DNA from: Odobenus rosmarus divergens
Taxonomy: Eukaryota > Chordata > Mammalia > Carnivora > Odobenidae
Length of the DNA stretch: 64,000 nucleotides
Reading direction: 5' to 3'
NCBI RefSeq assembly: GCF_000321225.1
Contig: NW_004450664.1
Span: forward strand, 505,975-569,974
Part shown: positions 33,502 to 45,500 of the stretch, piece by piece
Layout: each line of letters starts with the position of its first letter
Position numbering within the stretch: position 1 is the stretch's first letter
Notes under the pieces: generated by a model
The model's input: only the letters and a program-made list of their open reading frames with translations
Databases searched by the model: none
What the model was told of the DNA's origin: nothing
Position numbers and translations under genes: made by a program

Positions 33502-33594
33502 TTACATCACCGAGCAGGACGACTTTCCTTGTGAAGCGGCCCCGTCAATTTTTTCTGCCTCCAAAATTATCCTTCTAAAAACGTCAACAGCCGT
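33502..33594 (-). CDS. RHEB: RHEB exon 8 (residues 155-184, stop)
   Basis: Acceptor TTTTCAG at 33595-33601, then [18 protein letters not shown] to SSCSVM and TAA at 33502-33504. It carries the last alpha helix, the hypervariable tail and the CaaX box CSVM for farnesylation. Phase 0 at its start. Confidence 0.98.
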   Translation of the reverse strand, partial: TAVDVFRRIILEAEKIDGAASQGKSSCSVM

Positions 33595-36500
33595 CTGAAA
33601 ATCAAAGAGAAAACTAGACCGCATTAGTTTTAAAGTGGAACCCTGATGAATACTTCTACTGCTGGCAGGACTGAAGAAGGCCCTCGGCCCACCGTCGCCC
33701 CCGAGGGTGGAGGGGCAGGTGTGGAGGTCCCCAGACTCCCTTCCTGCCCCGCACTTAAGCCCCGTCACCTCCTGACTCGGGAGCTAACCTCGCATCACAC
33801 TTCTGACCTGTTTGCACTGGCCGCAGCCCAAGAGGTCCCTCCCCGCTCCCCGCTCCGGTGCCTCTAGAGTTTCAGGGTCCAATACGAGCACCCGCTCACC
33901 TGTCGGCTCTCATCCCCATCTGAACGCTGCTTTCCCTGTACCCCTTTCCTGGGGGGGGGGTTCCCCCTTCACAGCCCTGAGCCACGGGACCGACACCAGG
34001 GCAGGCGCTCTTCCCGCACCCCACTAACCCCTCCAGACCTGTGCCCCCCCTTCCCTTAAACACTCGGCTTCAACTCTTACGCAGCTCTGCGATGATACGA
34101 GCCACCTTCGAGCCCCATACGAGCGCCGAGTCGTTGCCCCTCTCCCCTCTGGAGCGGTGGCACTGTCTCCAACACCGTGACCTCCTCTCCTCCAATGACT
34201 GGTCTTTCTCCACCGCCACCACTCAGCCCCATGGGCAGCCCCATGGGCCCTTCATGAGGAGTCACTGGTATTTTGGGCAGGGAATCCCCTCTTAGGCTGA
34301 ACACCCGTCCCTGACGATAATCAAAAATTGCCCCTGTTCTCAAAAGCCTCAAGGGGCAGCACCTAGGTCTCGTCAATACCAACAGCTACCCCTCCATCAC
34401 CCAGTGTCAAGTACCCACCATACCCATCTTCTTTCTCTCATTCCCTCCCTCCCTCAATACCCCAAACTCCTCAGTTCTCAGCCCCACAGGGAAGAGCTTC
34501 CTTTGTCCGAGGACACTTCTCTGTCCCTTAACCACTTCCCGTCCTCACTGTCCTCCCTGGCCGCCACTGAGCCCACAGCGCACCCCTGTCACTGTACTGC
34601 AGCTTCCTTCCCTGCCAGCCGTCACCTGCTCGGCACCTGCAGCCACACAGCCAGAGCGGCCCGGCTCGCTTTACCTCCGGGACCTGGACTCCAGAGGGGA
34701 CCCTCGGCACCACCCAACTGCATTTCCCTGGTCTAGTCACTCCCCGGCTGAAGCTTTCATGCCTTCACTTTCTCCCGGGATTTCTAAAGCCTCTCCCCCG
34801 TCCTCACACTCGGCTAGTAACCGTGTTTTCCAGTTTGCTGGGAAAACACGCAGCATTCATGAGAGAACTCTAGATACTCCGTCCACCAAACTGACCAACC
34901 TCTTGAGTCTGGGCTCATCAGCTCCGGCTCCTTCCCTGCTGCCACAGACAAGGCACCCCTTATTTAGCTAAAGCTGGCCCCAGATCCCACCCCTCTTGTC
35001 TAATCAAGGTCACTGGCTTCAGTAAGGTTTCCTCCTTTCCCATGACTAGTCAAACAAGGTGTTTATTTCACCGTACAAAAATGCACAGAAAAATATTTGG
35101 AAAAACACACGCCAAACTCTCCCCAAGAAAACACAGTGTGCCTGGAATTTGGCTTTCTAGATAAATCTCAGAATTCTCCTTGATTATCTGTGTGATCTGA
35201 CTCTGCCCAAGTATGTTCTCCTTCATCCCGTTGCTAAAATACAGCTGCAGGCCTCCATAAGAAATAAGCCGGAACTGCAAGCACGTCCCATAGTTCAGTA
35301 ATAGTCAAGAGTGCAGGATTCTCACTGACTTGATCATTTTTTCCACCAAGCACTCTGTTAACAAAGTCCACCGAATTTGTATTACTTAGGTAAGTAATAC
35401 AGATGACAAATAAGCTATACGAAAAATCATAAATAAAAAACTTGAGTAGTTCACACAGACTGGTCTCTAATCACAAGACTACTGGTGTGTGGTGTGTGTG
35501 CACGCACGTGTCTTTACTACATCGGCAAATTCTCTCCCTGCTCTAGACCAAGAGCAGCAAGCATTCTGGCACATGTGTGGGTTAGAATCACTTACACCTC
35601 TAGTGTAAGGGATTAGAATTACTTGGGTTTCTCCCCTGTGGGTGGGGACAGACTCGCCAGGCACATTCCAAGACCACGTGGGCAGGAGTACGGGAGCGTG
35701 ACAGAGAGCGGAGACATCTCTAGACACGCCTTTGAGATGAACGCTCAGGTCGTCAGTGTCCCAAGAACTGCATGTCACTGCTGTATTTACCTGATTTGGG
35801 CACAAGGATCTTCTCGCCTTAAAGGATGCATTTCCCGTCTAATGAGGAACCTGCTGGTCTGAGGGCAGCGCAAGAACAGAACAGATGGCGAGCGCGTCAC
35901 CTCATCTTCGTGCTTCTCTGGCTTGAGCTCTGTGAGGTGGCCGTACGGGACCCTTGCCTTCCTGGACATGTTTGGCCACTATCAGATCCATTTGCTAAAC
36001 ATGTATCAAAACTGAAAAGAATCACAGTAGCTGGAATCCTCTCTCTTTAGCTCTGAGCCTTCAGCATGATTCACGTTTTATCTGGGTCTTCGGAAAGCAC
36101 CATGCTACCTTCTAAAGGAAGCGCCAAGATTAAAGAGTGACCCGGCGGAGAGCACATCACAAACCGGAAGCTACAGTGAAGTGCGGCATGAACCAGACGG
36201 CGGAGGTCCACACCCTGAAACCCTGCAGCGGGGTAATAACGTAGCTCCAGCAAACCATCACAGGTCATTGTCAGAAAGCTACAGGAACCCCAGGCGGTGG
36301 GCCTTCCCGGGCAAAGCCCCCTAGTCATGCGGGAGGAGGGCCCACAAGCTACCGACGCATCCAGGGCTGCCGGCGGGGACACGCGGGGCTGCCCTCGCAC
36401 ACACAACAGTGCCACAGTCCTGCTGCCGCCTACGTAAGGACCGTGTCCGATGGGACGACTGCGTCAGGACCCCCAGACCTTCACCAGAGAGAAAGAGTAA

Positions 36501-39500
36501 AGTCAGCAAACAGAGCCAAGACAGCCGGGGCCATTCAACTGCACTTCTCCACCCGGAAAAAACACTTTTTAAATGAGGTATGACTGACCTACAACACTGT
36601 GAGTTTGCGCGTGTGACACAACGATTCGGTGTTTGTATATACTGAGAAGTGAGCCCCAGCAAGTCCAGTTCACACCCACTGCCACACGTTACGATTCTTT
36701 TTTCTGGCGGTGAGAACTTCTACGACCTACTCTCTCGACAACTTCCAAATACAAACAAAAACAACACTGTATCGTTAACTGTAGCCCACCATGCTGCAGA
36801 GTCCGTCCCAGACTTACTGATCTTCTAAGCGGAAGTTCTTTTCTTCTGACCACCTTCAAATCTTGATTATGCAAAATTTCAAGCATAGAGAAAAAAGGAA
36901 AGAACTGTGCAATAATCACCCAGCCCCACTATTCTAGATTCAGCAAACGTTAACATCTTTACTGTATTTGCTTGCCCCCTCTTGGTCCATCCACCCATCC
37001 ATCCCATTTGGAAGTAAGTCGCAGACATTATGAAACCTGGCCCCTAAATACTTTGGTTTGCGTTTCCTATTCTCTTCATAATTCCAATACCATCACTGCA
37101 TCTAAGGAAATTAACATTATTTCCCTAATACATACAGAACATAATAAAATCTCTCCAATGGACCAAATATGTCTTTTACAAGGTTTTCACCTTGTAAAAG
37201 GTAAAACTGGAACCAGATTCCAATCCAGGTTGACACACACACTCTGTAATTCAGACAGTCTGTATCTGTAGCCCTCCCCAAGAAGACTTTCATCTCTATT
37301 ATGCTTTGGTCATGCACGAGGCCTTCTCTCCAAATCCATCGGAAAGCATGGTGTAGAGAGGAGAGAGGACCAAATTGTGGTTAGATTTAAACTTTAGCCC
37401 TAATTCTTATGCCATATAAATAGAGTGATCTTACACAACTCATTGACCTCTTTGGATCTCACACTCACTTCCAAAATGAGGTAGTGCAACTAAATGATTT
37501 TAAGGACAGATTAGACACCCAATAAATGTTTGATTTAATTCCATTAGGAAATGAAGGTATCTCTTACTATCTCAACTCTTGGTATCTGAATTCTTACTAT
37601 CTGCACTCAAGAGTTGAGCAGAGTCACACAAATCCCTTGTTACCCGGCACATGGGAACCAATTACACAGATTTAATCTCCCTCATTATCTGAACCCAGGG
37701 ACAAAGGGATTTGACTGTCAAGGGGTTCCTGGGTTGACTAAGCACCTACCAGACAGGTGTGCCGATAGAGTCTGCTGTGCTAGACATTATGGAGAATACA
37801 AAGGTAAACGACACATCTTGGATTTCGGAACGAATTATGGGGGATAAGAGAAAAGAACCCTGAGGGCCAGGAGAAAAGTGGCAGAGGTGGGGAAAACGGG
37901 CACCAGGCCTACAGTGTGCCAGCCATCCTTACCCACGACGTGCCAGTCACCCTTACTGAACAGTTTCCTCACAGACACGAACATCAACTACTCTTATTTG
38001 AGCATCAAACAAGAGAACAAGTGGAAAAGACTTTAAACACCGTAAAGCACCGTATGGATGTAAGTGGCGAATCGAGAAAGGACAGCTGAGGTCCGAGGAG
38101 AGCAGGAGGGAACGGCGCACTGGGCAAGTGTCCCCCGTGGGGAAGGTGGCGGGCGCACTCTGTCATGCCTGAGAAGGACTGAGAAAGGACGGGGACGCAA
38201 CCAGAGGGACTGGAAGAGCACCAGTCTCGCCCACCCCCGAATCACTAAGGGCTCTGAGTCTGTTCTCTAGACAACAGGCAACCCACTGACAGGCTTTCTA
38301 GCAGAGGGCGACACCATCTGACATGCAGCTTTAGGAAGTTAGTGGCCGCAGAGAAACACTGGACAGAAAATGGAGGCAGGAGGCAAGCTGGGGCGCTGCG
38401 GGGCTACAGTAAGGCCTCGGGAGGAAAAGGAAAGAGGGGCTGTGCGAAGCCTTCGCAGATACAACTGACAGCGTTCCTAGGATGTGCCTTTAACGGAACA
38501 CCTGCCAGGCTGACCTGGGAACAGAGGCCTGTAAAACGGTTCTTAATAGTTTCTTTGTGAGAAACAATACAGCCACCACACTCCGTTTCATCCTACAGAG
38601 AAAGGGGCTTGGTGTAGGCACAAAAGTATTGCCAAAATGATTTAAGATCATTCTCGTTTCTTTTCTATGTCTGGACTTACTTCTGTACCAGCCTTTAATA
38701 TAAAACGAAAATAATAATCTATGTTCACAAAGTAGTCTTTCCTTCACTCTTAACTTCTGTTTATCCTACAAATATTCTAGAGGTCCCTTCGTAAGCAGAA
38801 TCCTGATAGCAACCCAAAGGCTGACACGAGAGCGGTGGAGGGAAGGCCGCAGGTGCAACGGGAATGGCAGGGAGGGCGGGGCTCGGCTGACTGAGGGGAC
38901 GCAGGCCTGGGACTGACGGCTGCAGCACGAGAGCAGCTCTACAAAATTGGTACCTGATTTTCTTTAGCAGAAGATTCCAAGAAAGCCGCGTTCCAAGACT
39001 CTGCTAACGCTTTCCCTTCTTCATAACTGATCACCCTAGAGGAAAAAGAAAATTCTAATGAATGTACTGCGCTCTTTATTTAGAAAACATCTATAATTAT
39101 TAACAAACCAGGCTCCACTTTTATCAACTGTTTTCTTGTAACGCAGGAGAATTCTCTCTGCTCAATCTTATCATCCAGTGTGTACCACAGAGGAGCATTT
39201 TAATAATGCCTAAGTTGGGGAACAGGACAGATGTGGCCTTTTGGGGTTACCCATGCTCCAGCAAGCCCTCGAGGTTCAGAGAACACGACCGTGTGTGCCA
39301 GTACCCAGGACACAGACTATTTCACAGCGAGCTGGGCTGTGAGCACCCGAGGAAGGGCAGCCGGGAAGGGGCCCACAGCTCAGCTCTGCTGCGTGCAGGC
39401 GGTGGGCATCCAGCCGGTGAGCCTCCTCGTCTCCAGACTGGGCTCCGCGGCCCTCTTCGCTGACCTAATCCTGGCTGCAGTACTCAGAAACTATTTGTTG

Positions 39501-42500
39501 AATGAATGAGTGCTTCTGTGGTCTCTTTAGAGTCCACTTTGCACAAAATGGTGGAAGAACCCAAAGCTAATTTCCTACCACTTTTGCTCCCTCTTTTCTA
39601 GAGAAAACAATGGTCAGGACGGGTGAGATTTTATACTGGTTTCGCTCCTGCCTGGGTACACTCACTGCCATATTTCTGAACACAGATATGCTACACCTAA
39701 GAATATTTTCACCACGAGAACAATAATTACAAAAGGTACTTTAGTGCATACATTATCTCAGACTTGATTTTATAAATCAATTATTCAGAAGTTACATACC
39801 TTTCCATATGGAGGTCTTTCTTATTCCCAACCAACATAATAGGTATTCTAGTAATGTGAGACAAAAAAGCCAAAGGAAACTAGTCAGTGCCAGATCTTAT
39901 CGTTCAGAAGACAGAACTACAATGTGTATCTAACAGAAGAGAGAAACTATTACTACTTACTGCACTTTCCCCACCATATCCAACAATTTGCCATGAATAA
40001 CTTTAATCACTTCAAAACTGTAAAACAGAAACATGAAATAAGACAACCATCTTAGTGTTGGTGTTTTTAAATGCTTCTTTTTTTTTTTTTTTAAAGATTT
40101 TATTTTTTTTTCAGAGAGAGAGAGAATGAGAGATAGAAAGCACGAGAGGGAAGAGGGTCAGAGGGAGAAGCAGACTCCCCGCTGAGCAGGAAGCCCGACG
40201 TGGGACTCGATCCCGGGACTCCAGGATCATGACCTGAGCCGAAGGCAGTTGCTTAACCAACTGAGCCACCCAGGCGCCCCTAAATGCTTCTTATATAATG
40301 TTTATCATGGGAAAAATATATAATGTTATCGACTCACCATTTTAATATAAAATAACCTGAACACAAGGAATTCATTAATTCTTTCCTACAAATCTTTCTT
40401 CGTGTGTGCATGTATTTGACACTGAGTAATCCTTACTGAGAATACTTAAAATGAAATAGGTGAGATATTTAAATGGGAAAGTCTAACGCTTGGCTGACAA
40501 ATCACATAAACACGAATTTTAATCTCTATTTGTAGGATGTTCTTTAGCTAGAGGGCCCTAGCAGTCAGCCTGTGATCCACATTAATATGGTGAAAACACA
40601 CAAAAAGTAAATCAATTTATGTAGTTCCCATTTCCATTAGCAGAAGAGCTCAGATCATGTGCAATCACTATCTAGGCAGCTGGAGGGAAGAAATACAGTT
40701 TTTACTCTATCAGTGTCAGACAACGTCTACTGGGATACTTTTTTTTCCCTTAACAACCTATTTGCTCCACAAGACAATCACTGAAAACACATTTAGTCTG
40801 GTAAGTCTGATTGTTACTATAACCAATTCCATCACTGATCCTTTAAAACAATGAATGCTATCTATGCAGAGCAAACAAACTCAAGCAAGCAGCAGGAGTG
40901 AGTCCTACCTTTTGATTGATGTAACAGAATACACAAGAATGTAACCATTAATATCTATGGAGTATGTCTGAGGAAAGATGGAGTATTCATCCTGTGGGAG
41001 AAAAAAATAATTCCATTTGAGTAGAAGTCTTCACGCAGCATAACAAACAATCTGTACCCAAAGTTTTTCACACATGACCTGGTCAAAGAAATGAAACAAA
41101 AAGTGGATTAAAATATTCTCCTAGAAACACAGCCTACACACTTAGGACTTATTTAAGACTGGTTTGGGGCTGATAATTGCTTTCAGCCAACATTCGAAAA
41201 GCGACTCTGGCTATTCTAAGACTTTTGGGGAGAAGGCTAATAACTTCTGCAATTCCTGGGGAAACAGGATGGAAGGAATGACAAGACAACAGGTCCTGTG
41301 ATCTTATAGGAAGCGAAAAGCACCAAGAGTTCTTTTATGGAGAAAAAGTCCAGAACTTTAGTTCTCATGGGAAATTCATGAGTGCTTCTGGTTTATTCCA
41401 TAAATCTGTATTTTCCTATCTACAACTGTTACGTCCTCATTAAACCTATTCTCCGCATGTAAGTCACAACGGCCCAAGTGCCAGTCTATTGGTCCTTAGT
41501 GGGTTGTCCCCAGCACTTGAGAGGGCAAGGAGAGAGGAGAAAATCAAAACGCTAGACCCGGTGTACCCAGACTTCTGAGGATCAAATGAGTTATTTATTG
41601 AGCAAGTTTAGGAATTAAAAACAAAGGTACACATTATATAACAATGTATCAGTACCCAGTTTCATAAAGCAGCTTTAGGAAACTCAAAACTCAGCTTTAG
41701 AATTATTAAAGCAAACTAAAGGTCTAATATCAATGCAGTGTGTCTTAGTACAATGCCACTGCCTGGTATAAAACATTTTATTCTCTGTTGAAATATAAGT
41801 ATCAACATGCCACTTATTCTAAGCACTATTACAGAAAATCAGGTCAAACCACCATTATATCAAGTAACTGTCTCTGTTAACTTTGCAATTCCACAGTATG
41901 ATTACAACTAATGTTCATGATGGCCCTGAATTACTGCCCCAAATTATTACTATTTACCATAGTAATAAAGTATCTTTAAAAAATAAAAATCAAAGGAAAA
42001 TTAAATTTTACTCTCAGCTCTTTGATATCATCAATAGTAATCATTCATCAGAAGACAGCGTTTCTACATCTCAGGGCTTAACCACATTTGCAAAATAAAA
42101 CCTTTGTTTTCATTATCAGTTTCATATTAGCTTCATTAAGTTGAGTTCATTTTAAATTTTGAGAATGCATTTTTGTTAATGGAATGATGGGTCTTTAAAC
42201 CCAGATTAAAAACAAAATTCCCAATGATTTTAGTCACCAGCTGAGCTACAGTATATCCAGAGTTCAAACCACCTTTTCCCTGAAGAGAAGACATGGAAAT
42301 ACAGAAACGAGTCATTGTATTTCAGAGGCGTGGTGCAAGCAACCACCAGTTAGAAAGTATCACGGGGGGGGGGGGGGGGGGGGGCGGCACCTGGGTGGCT
42401 CAGTTGGTTAAGTGACTGCCTTCGGCTCAGGCTGTCATCTCTAGATCCTGGGATTGAGCCCCACGTGGGGCTCCCTGATCAGCAGAGAGTCTGCTTCTCC

Positions 42501-45500
42501 CTCTCCCCTTCCCCACTCGTGCTTTCTGTCTCGCTCTCAAAAAAAAGGAATAGTATGTTGATTAATCAGTTGAAGAGATTAATAAATTCAACTATATGAA
42601 AGTCAGAAAGTTCTTCACGACTAAAAACCTTTCAAACAAAAACCGAAGACTGAAAACAAACCAAAACCTTGCGGCTCACGTCACATAACATGCTGATTTT
42701 CTGCGCATTTTGAAGGGGTCTCTCAAACCAATAAGCCAAGACGGTCCGCCCAAGAGAAAAAGGGCCAAGTACACGGACAGGAGAACTCCCAGAGAAGGAA
42801 ATACAAATGCCCTCAAACAGGAAAATACGCTCCAACTCCTCCATGAGAAAAAAAATACTTATTAACCGGGAAACTCTTCCTCACGTAGTGTAGTGGCAGG
42901 TAACAAGAGATTTGCTAAACACTGTGCAGACGCGCACGCCGCTGAGAGCGCGCCCTCGCTCCTTGCTCCTTGCGGGCGAGAACGTAGCTGCCGGCCGAGG
43001 CCGTGCTCTCACACGCATGCGCGCATGGCCCAAAAGGACGCCAGACGCGGACCGCCGGTGCCCCTGCTGGCGGCAGCGGGACTGGAAACCTCGTACGTGG
43101 CCGTCGTCGTCCGAGTACGCTGTAGCCAAACGACACCGCGTTATGCAGCCACGGGGAGGAAAACCGAGGCCGTATGTATGGCTATGGGATCATCTCCGAG
43201 ATGGAGACACGGACATACCTTATTTCAAGCGAGAAAAAGAAAAAAAGCCCAACTCTATCTTGTATGTTCATGTAGACAATATCTGGGAAGCATATACCAG
43301 AAACTGGTGATGGGGCTGCTCTCGGAGGGTGGAGCTAATGCCGCCAGTGGGGGAAAGACCGCAGTTTTACTATTTACCGTTTTGCGCTATTTTGTTTCTG
43401 TAACATGTGCACTTAGTACTATTTTTAAAAAACTGGAACTTAATACTTTTTTTTTTTTTAAAAAGGGGGATTTGACATTATAAACACGACTGCCACTGAC
43501 TCACTTGTCCAATGAGTCTACTTAAATTAGGCCCAAACAAAATCTTTCATGCAGACTAAAAATAATCGACCTGTATTTAACTATGTTCATCATCATCCCT
43601 TGCTGGGCAATGAAACCAGCTACGATAGAAACTACTAAGTAAATAGGACTTGCCATCATATGTTGCTACAACTTTACTCCTAAAACGTGTACACCAGTGA
43701 ACAAATGTGCTCTAGATGGCGGTGACAGGATCTGTCCTTTCTTCATCATCTCCCCCTGCCACTGGGGGTCTCAGCCCCAGCCCAGCAGGATCCAATTTTC
43801 TTTTTTTGTTTTAATGATTTTTTTTTTAAAGATATATTTATTTATTTGACAGCGCACGCACAAGCAGGGGGAGTGGGAGAGGGAGATGCAGGCTGCCTGC
43901 TCAGCAGGGAGCCGGACGCGGGGCTCGATCCCAGGACCCTGGGATCATGACCTGACCTGAAGGCAGATGCTTAGCGACTGAGCCACCCAGGCACCCCAGA
44001 ATCCAATTTTAGAAACAGCTCTTGGAGCAGCTGTAAATGTGACATCTCATCCAGTTGCTACCGAACGAGGTGTACGTGGTTCTACAGCACAAGGAAATGC
44101 GGGCATCGCAGAATCACGGATCACAAATACAAACATCACCTTCTATTCCATAGTCTCCCAACTGAAATATTCTGAGCAAAAATTCTCTAACTATTCTTAT
44201 CTGGCAGTAAGAGCAAGACAAGCAGAGCTAGTCACTGACCCTGCCTTTGCCATCCCTCACACCATATACTCACTCCCCGAGATCTCTGCTTCTTTGGAGG
44301 GGGGCATCCTTTATTATTCTATTAAAACAGTTAAAGGCATGTGATGCTCCAGTGTACATTTAGACTTTAGAGCAAAATAGAACCCTAGAGGAACACATCT
44401 TCTATTTTGATAAGGAGTCAACATAAAGAGATTTTCTCTCCAGAAAAATGTTTTCAAGGACAGCTCTACTCCAAGTATGAGCGACACCCACACTATTCCA
44501 TTCAGTGTCTTGTTAACATCAACAGCAAGTTGCCATGCTAGGCACTCCTCTGGTCTTGGAAGCATCAAAGATCTACAAGTTAAGGACCAAATCCTCATGA
44601 AGCTCACACATCCACTCTAGACCATGCGACAGTCCTGTGAAGGCAGGCACTACATCGCCAATTTACAGATGAAGAATCTGAGGCACAGAAAGGTTCATAA
44701 CTTTCTCAAGGTCAGCTGGTTAGTAAAAAAACCCCCAGGATTCAAGCCCCGGCAGCGTGACGGCAGAGCCACATTCCAACAACTCTGAAATACTGGTTCT
44801 CCTTCTGGCCTACTACAAAATGTACTTCTACAGTAACATCACATGGAAGTGATTTGCCAATTTACATCCTCATCCCCACTCTCCAGAATCTTAATGAAAA
44901 TTCAAAATGAAGATATAAAAAGCAAACCCAAATCTTGATGATGTCAGAGGCCCACTATGAACGATGTGGCCGTATTTCTTCGCCCAGGACACTATCGTTT
45001 AACACCTGCTGTCCCAGCATAATTATTACCAGAGCTCCTTTCACTCTTAAAAGTGTCTTGTTTTAGGCAATAAATTACACAGTCACCTTAACCATAAAAG
45101 ATACAAACTCTGAGAATCCAGTACAATGTCTTATCCCAGAGGCTCTTCTATGGTAACTTCTAAAATAAGCTGCGTCCTCCACATCCTCACTCCCCTCTGA
45201 AGACTTCTACCGCTCCCCTCGTTCCTTTAAGCTCCATACGCCCTTTCTGTCACTGACAGGTACCCTGCAGAGTAAGAGCCTAGAAAGGCTCAGCTCTAAG
45301 ACAGCCATTGTGAGGCCTGGAAACGGAAGCCCATTATACCCACCACCAGGGGCCATGTGTAGGGTGAAGGAGGGAGACACGTGGTCGATCCCTGTGATAG
45401 ACACATCCCATTTATTTTCTTTGAAGCTTCCAGAATTGAAACTCCAGGGTTTCTTCAGTGCTCACCCCCCCTCAATATAGCTGTTTTCTTGCTTCACTAG

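Larger units (their letters stand above)
33595..38953 (-). other. RHEB: RHEB intron 7
   Basis: 5,359 bp with GT-AG ends. Contents: C-rich, possibly L2-derived sequence at 33.7-34.9 kb, two antisense L1-like pieces at 36.56-37.19 kb, a MIR-like stretch at 37.37-37.54 kb, and L2-like fragments at 37.73-38.42 kb. No SINEC copy is seen, which is notable in a window this rich in them. Confidence 0.85.

Noticed and set aside
35068..35280. A 70-codon minus-strand frame in RHEB intron 7
   Set aside because: The peptide looks protein-like but matches nothing I know and has no splice sites around it. Too short to support.
42893..43483. A 196-codon plus-strand frame in RHEB intron 3
   Set aside because: It spans a CpG-rich segment and an L1-like tail ending in poly(T)/poly(A)-type sequence. 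The translated end (FFFFKK) is the homopolymer. Not a gene.
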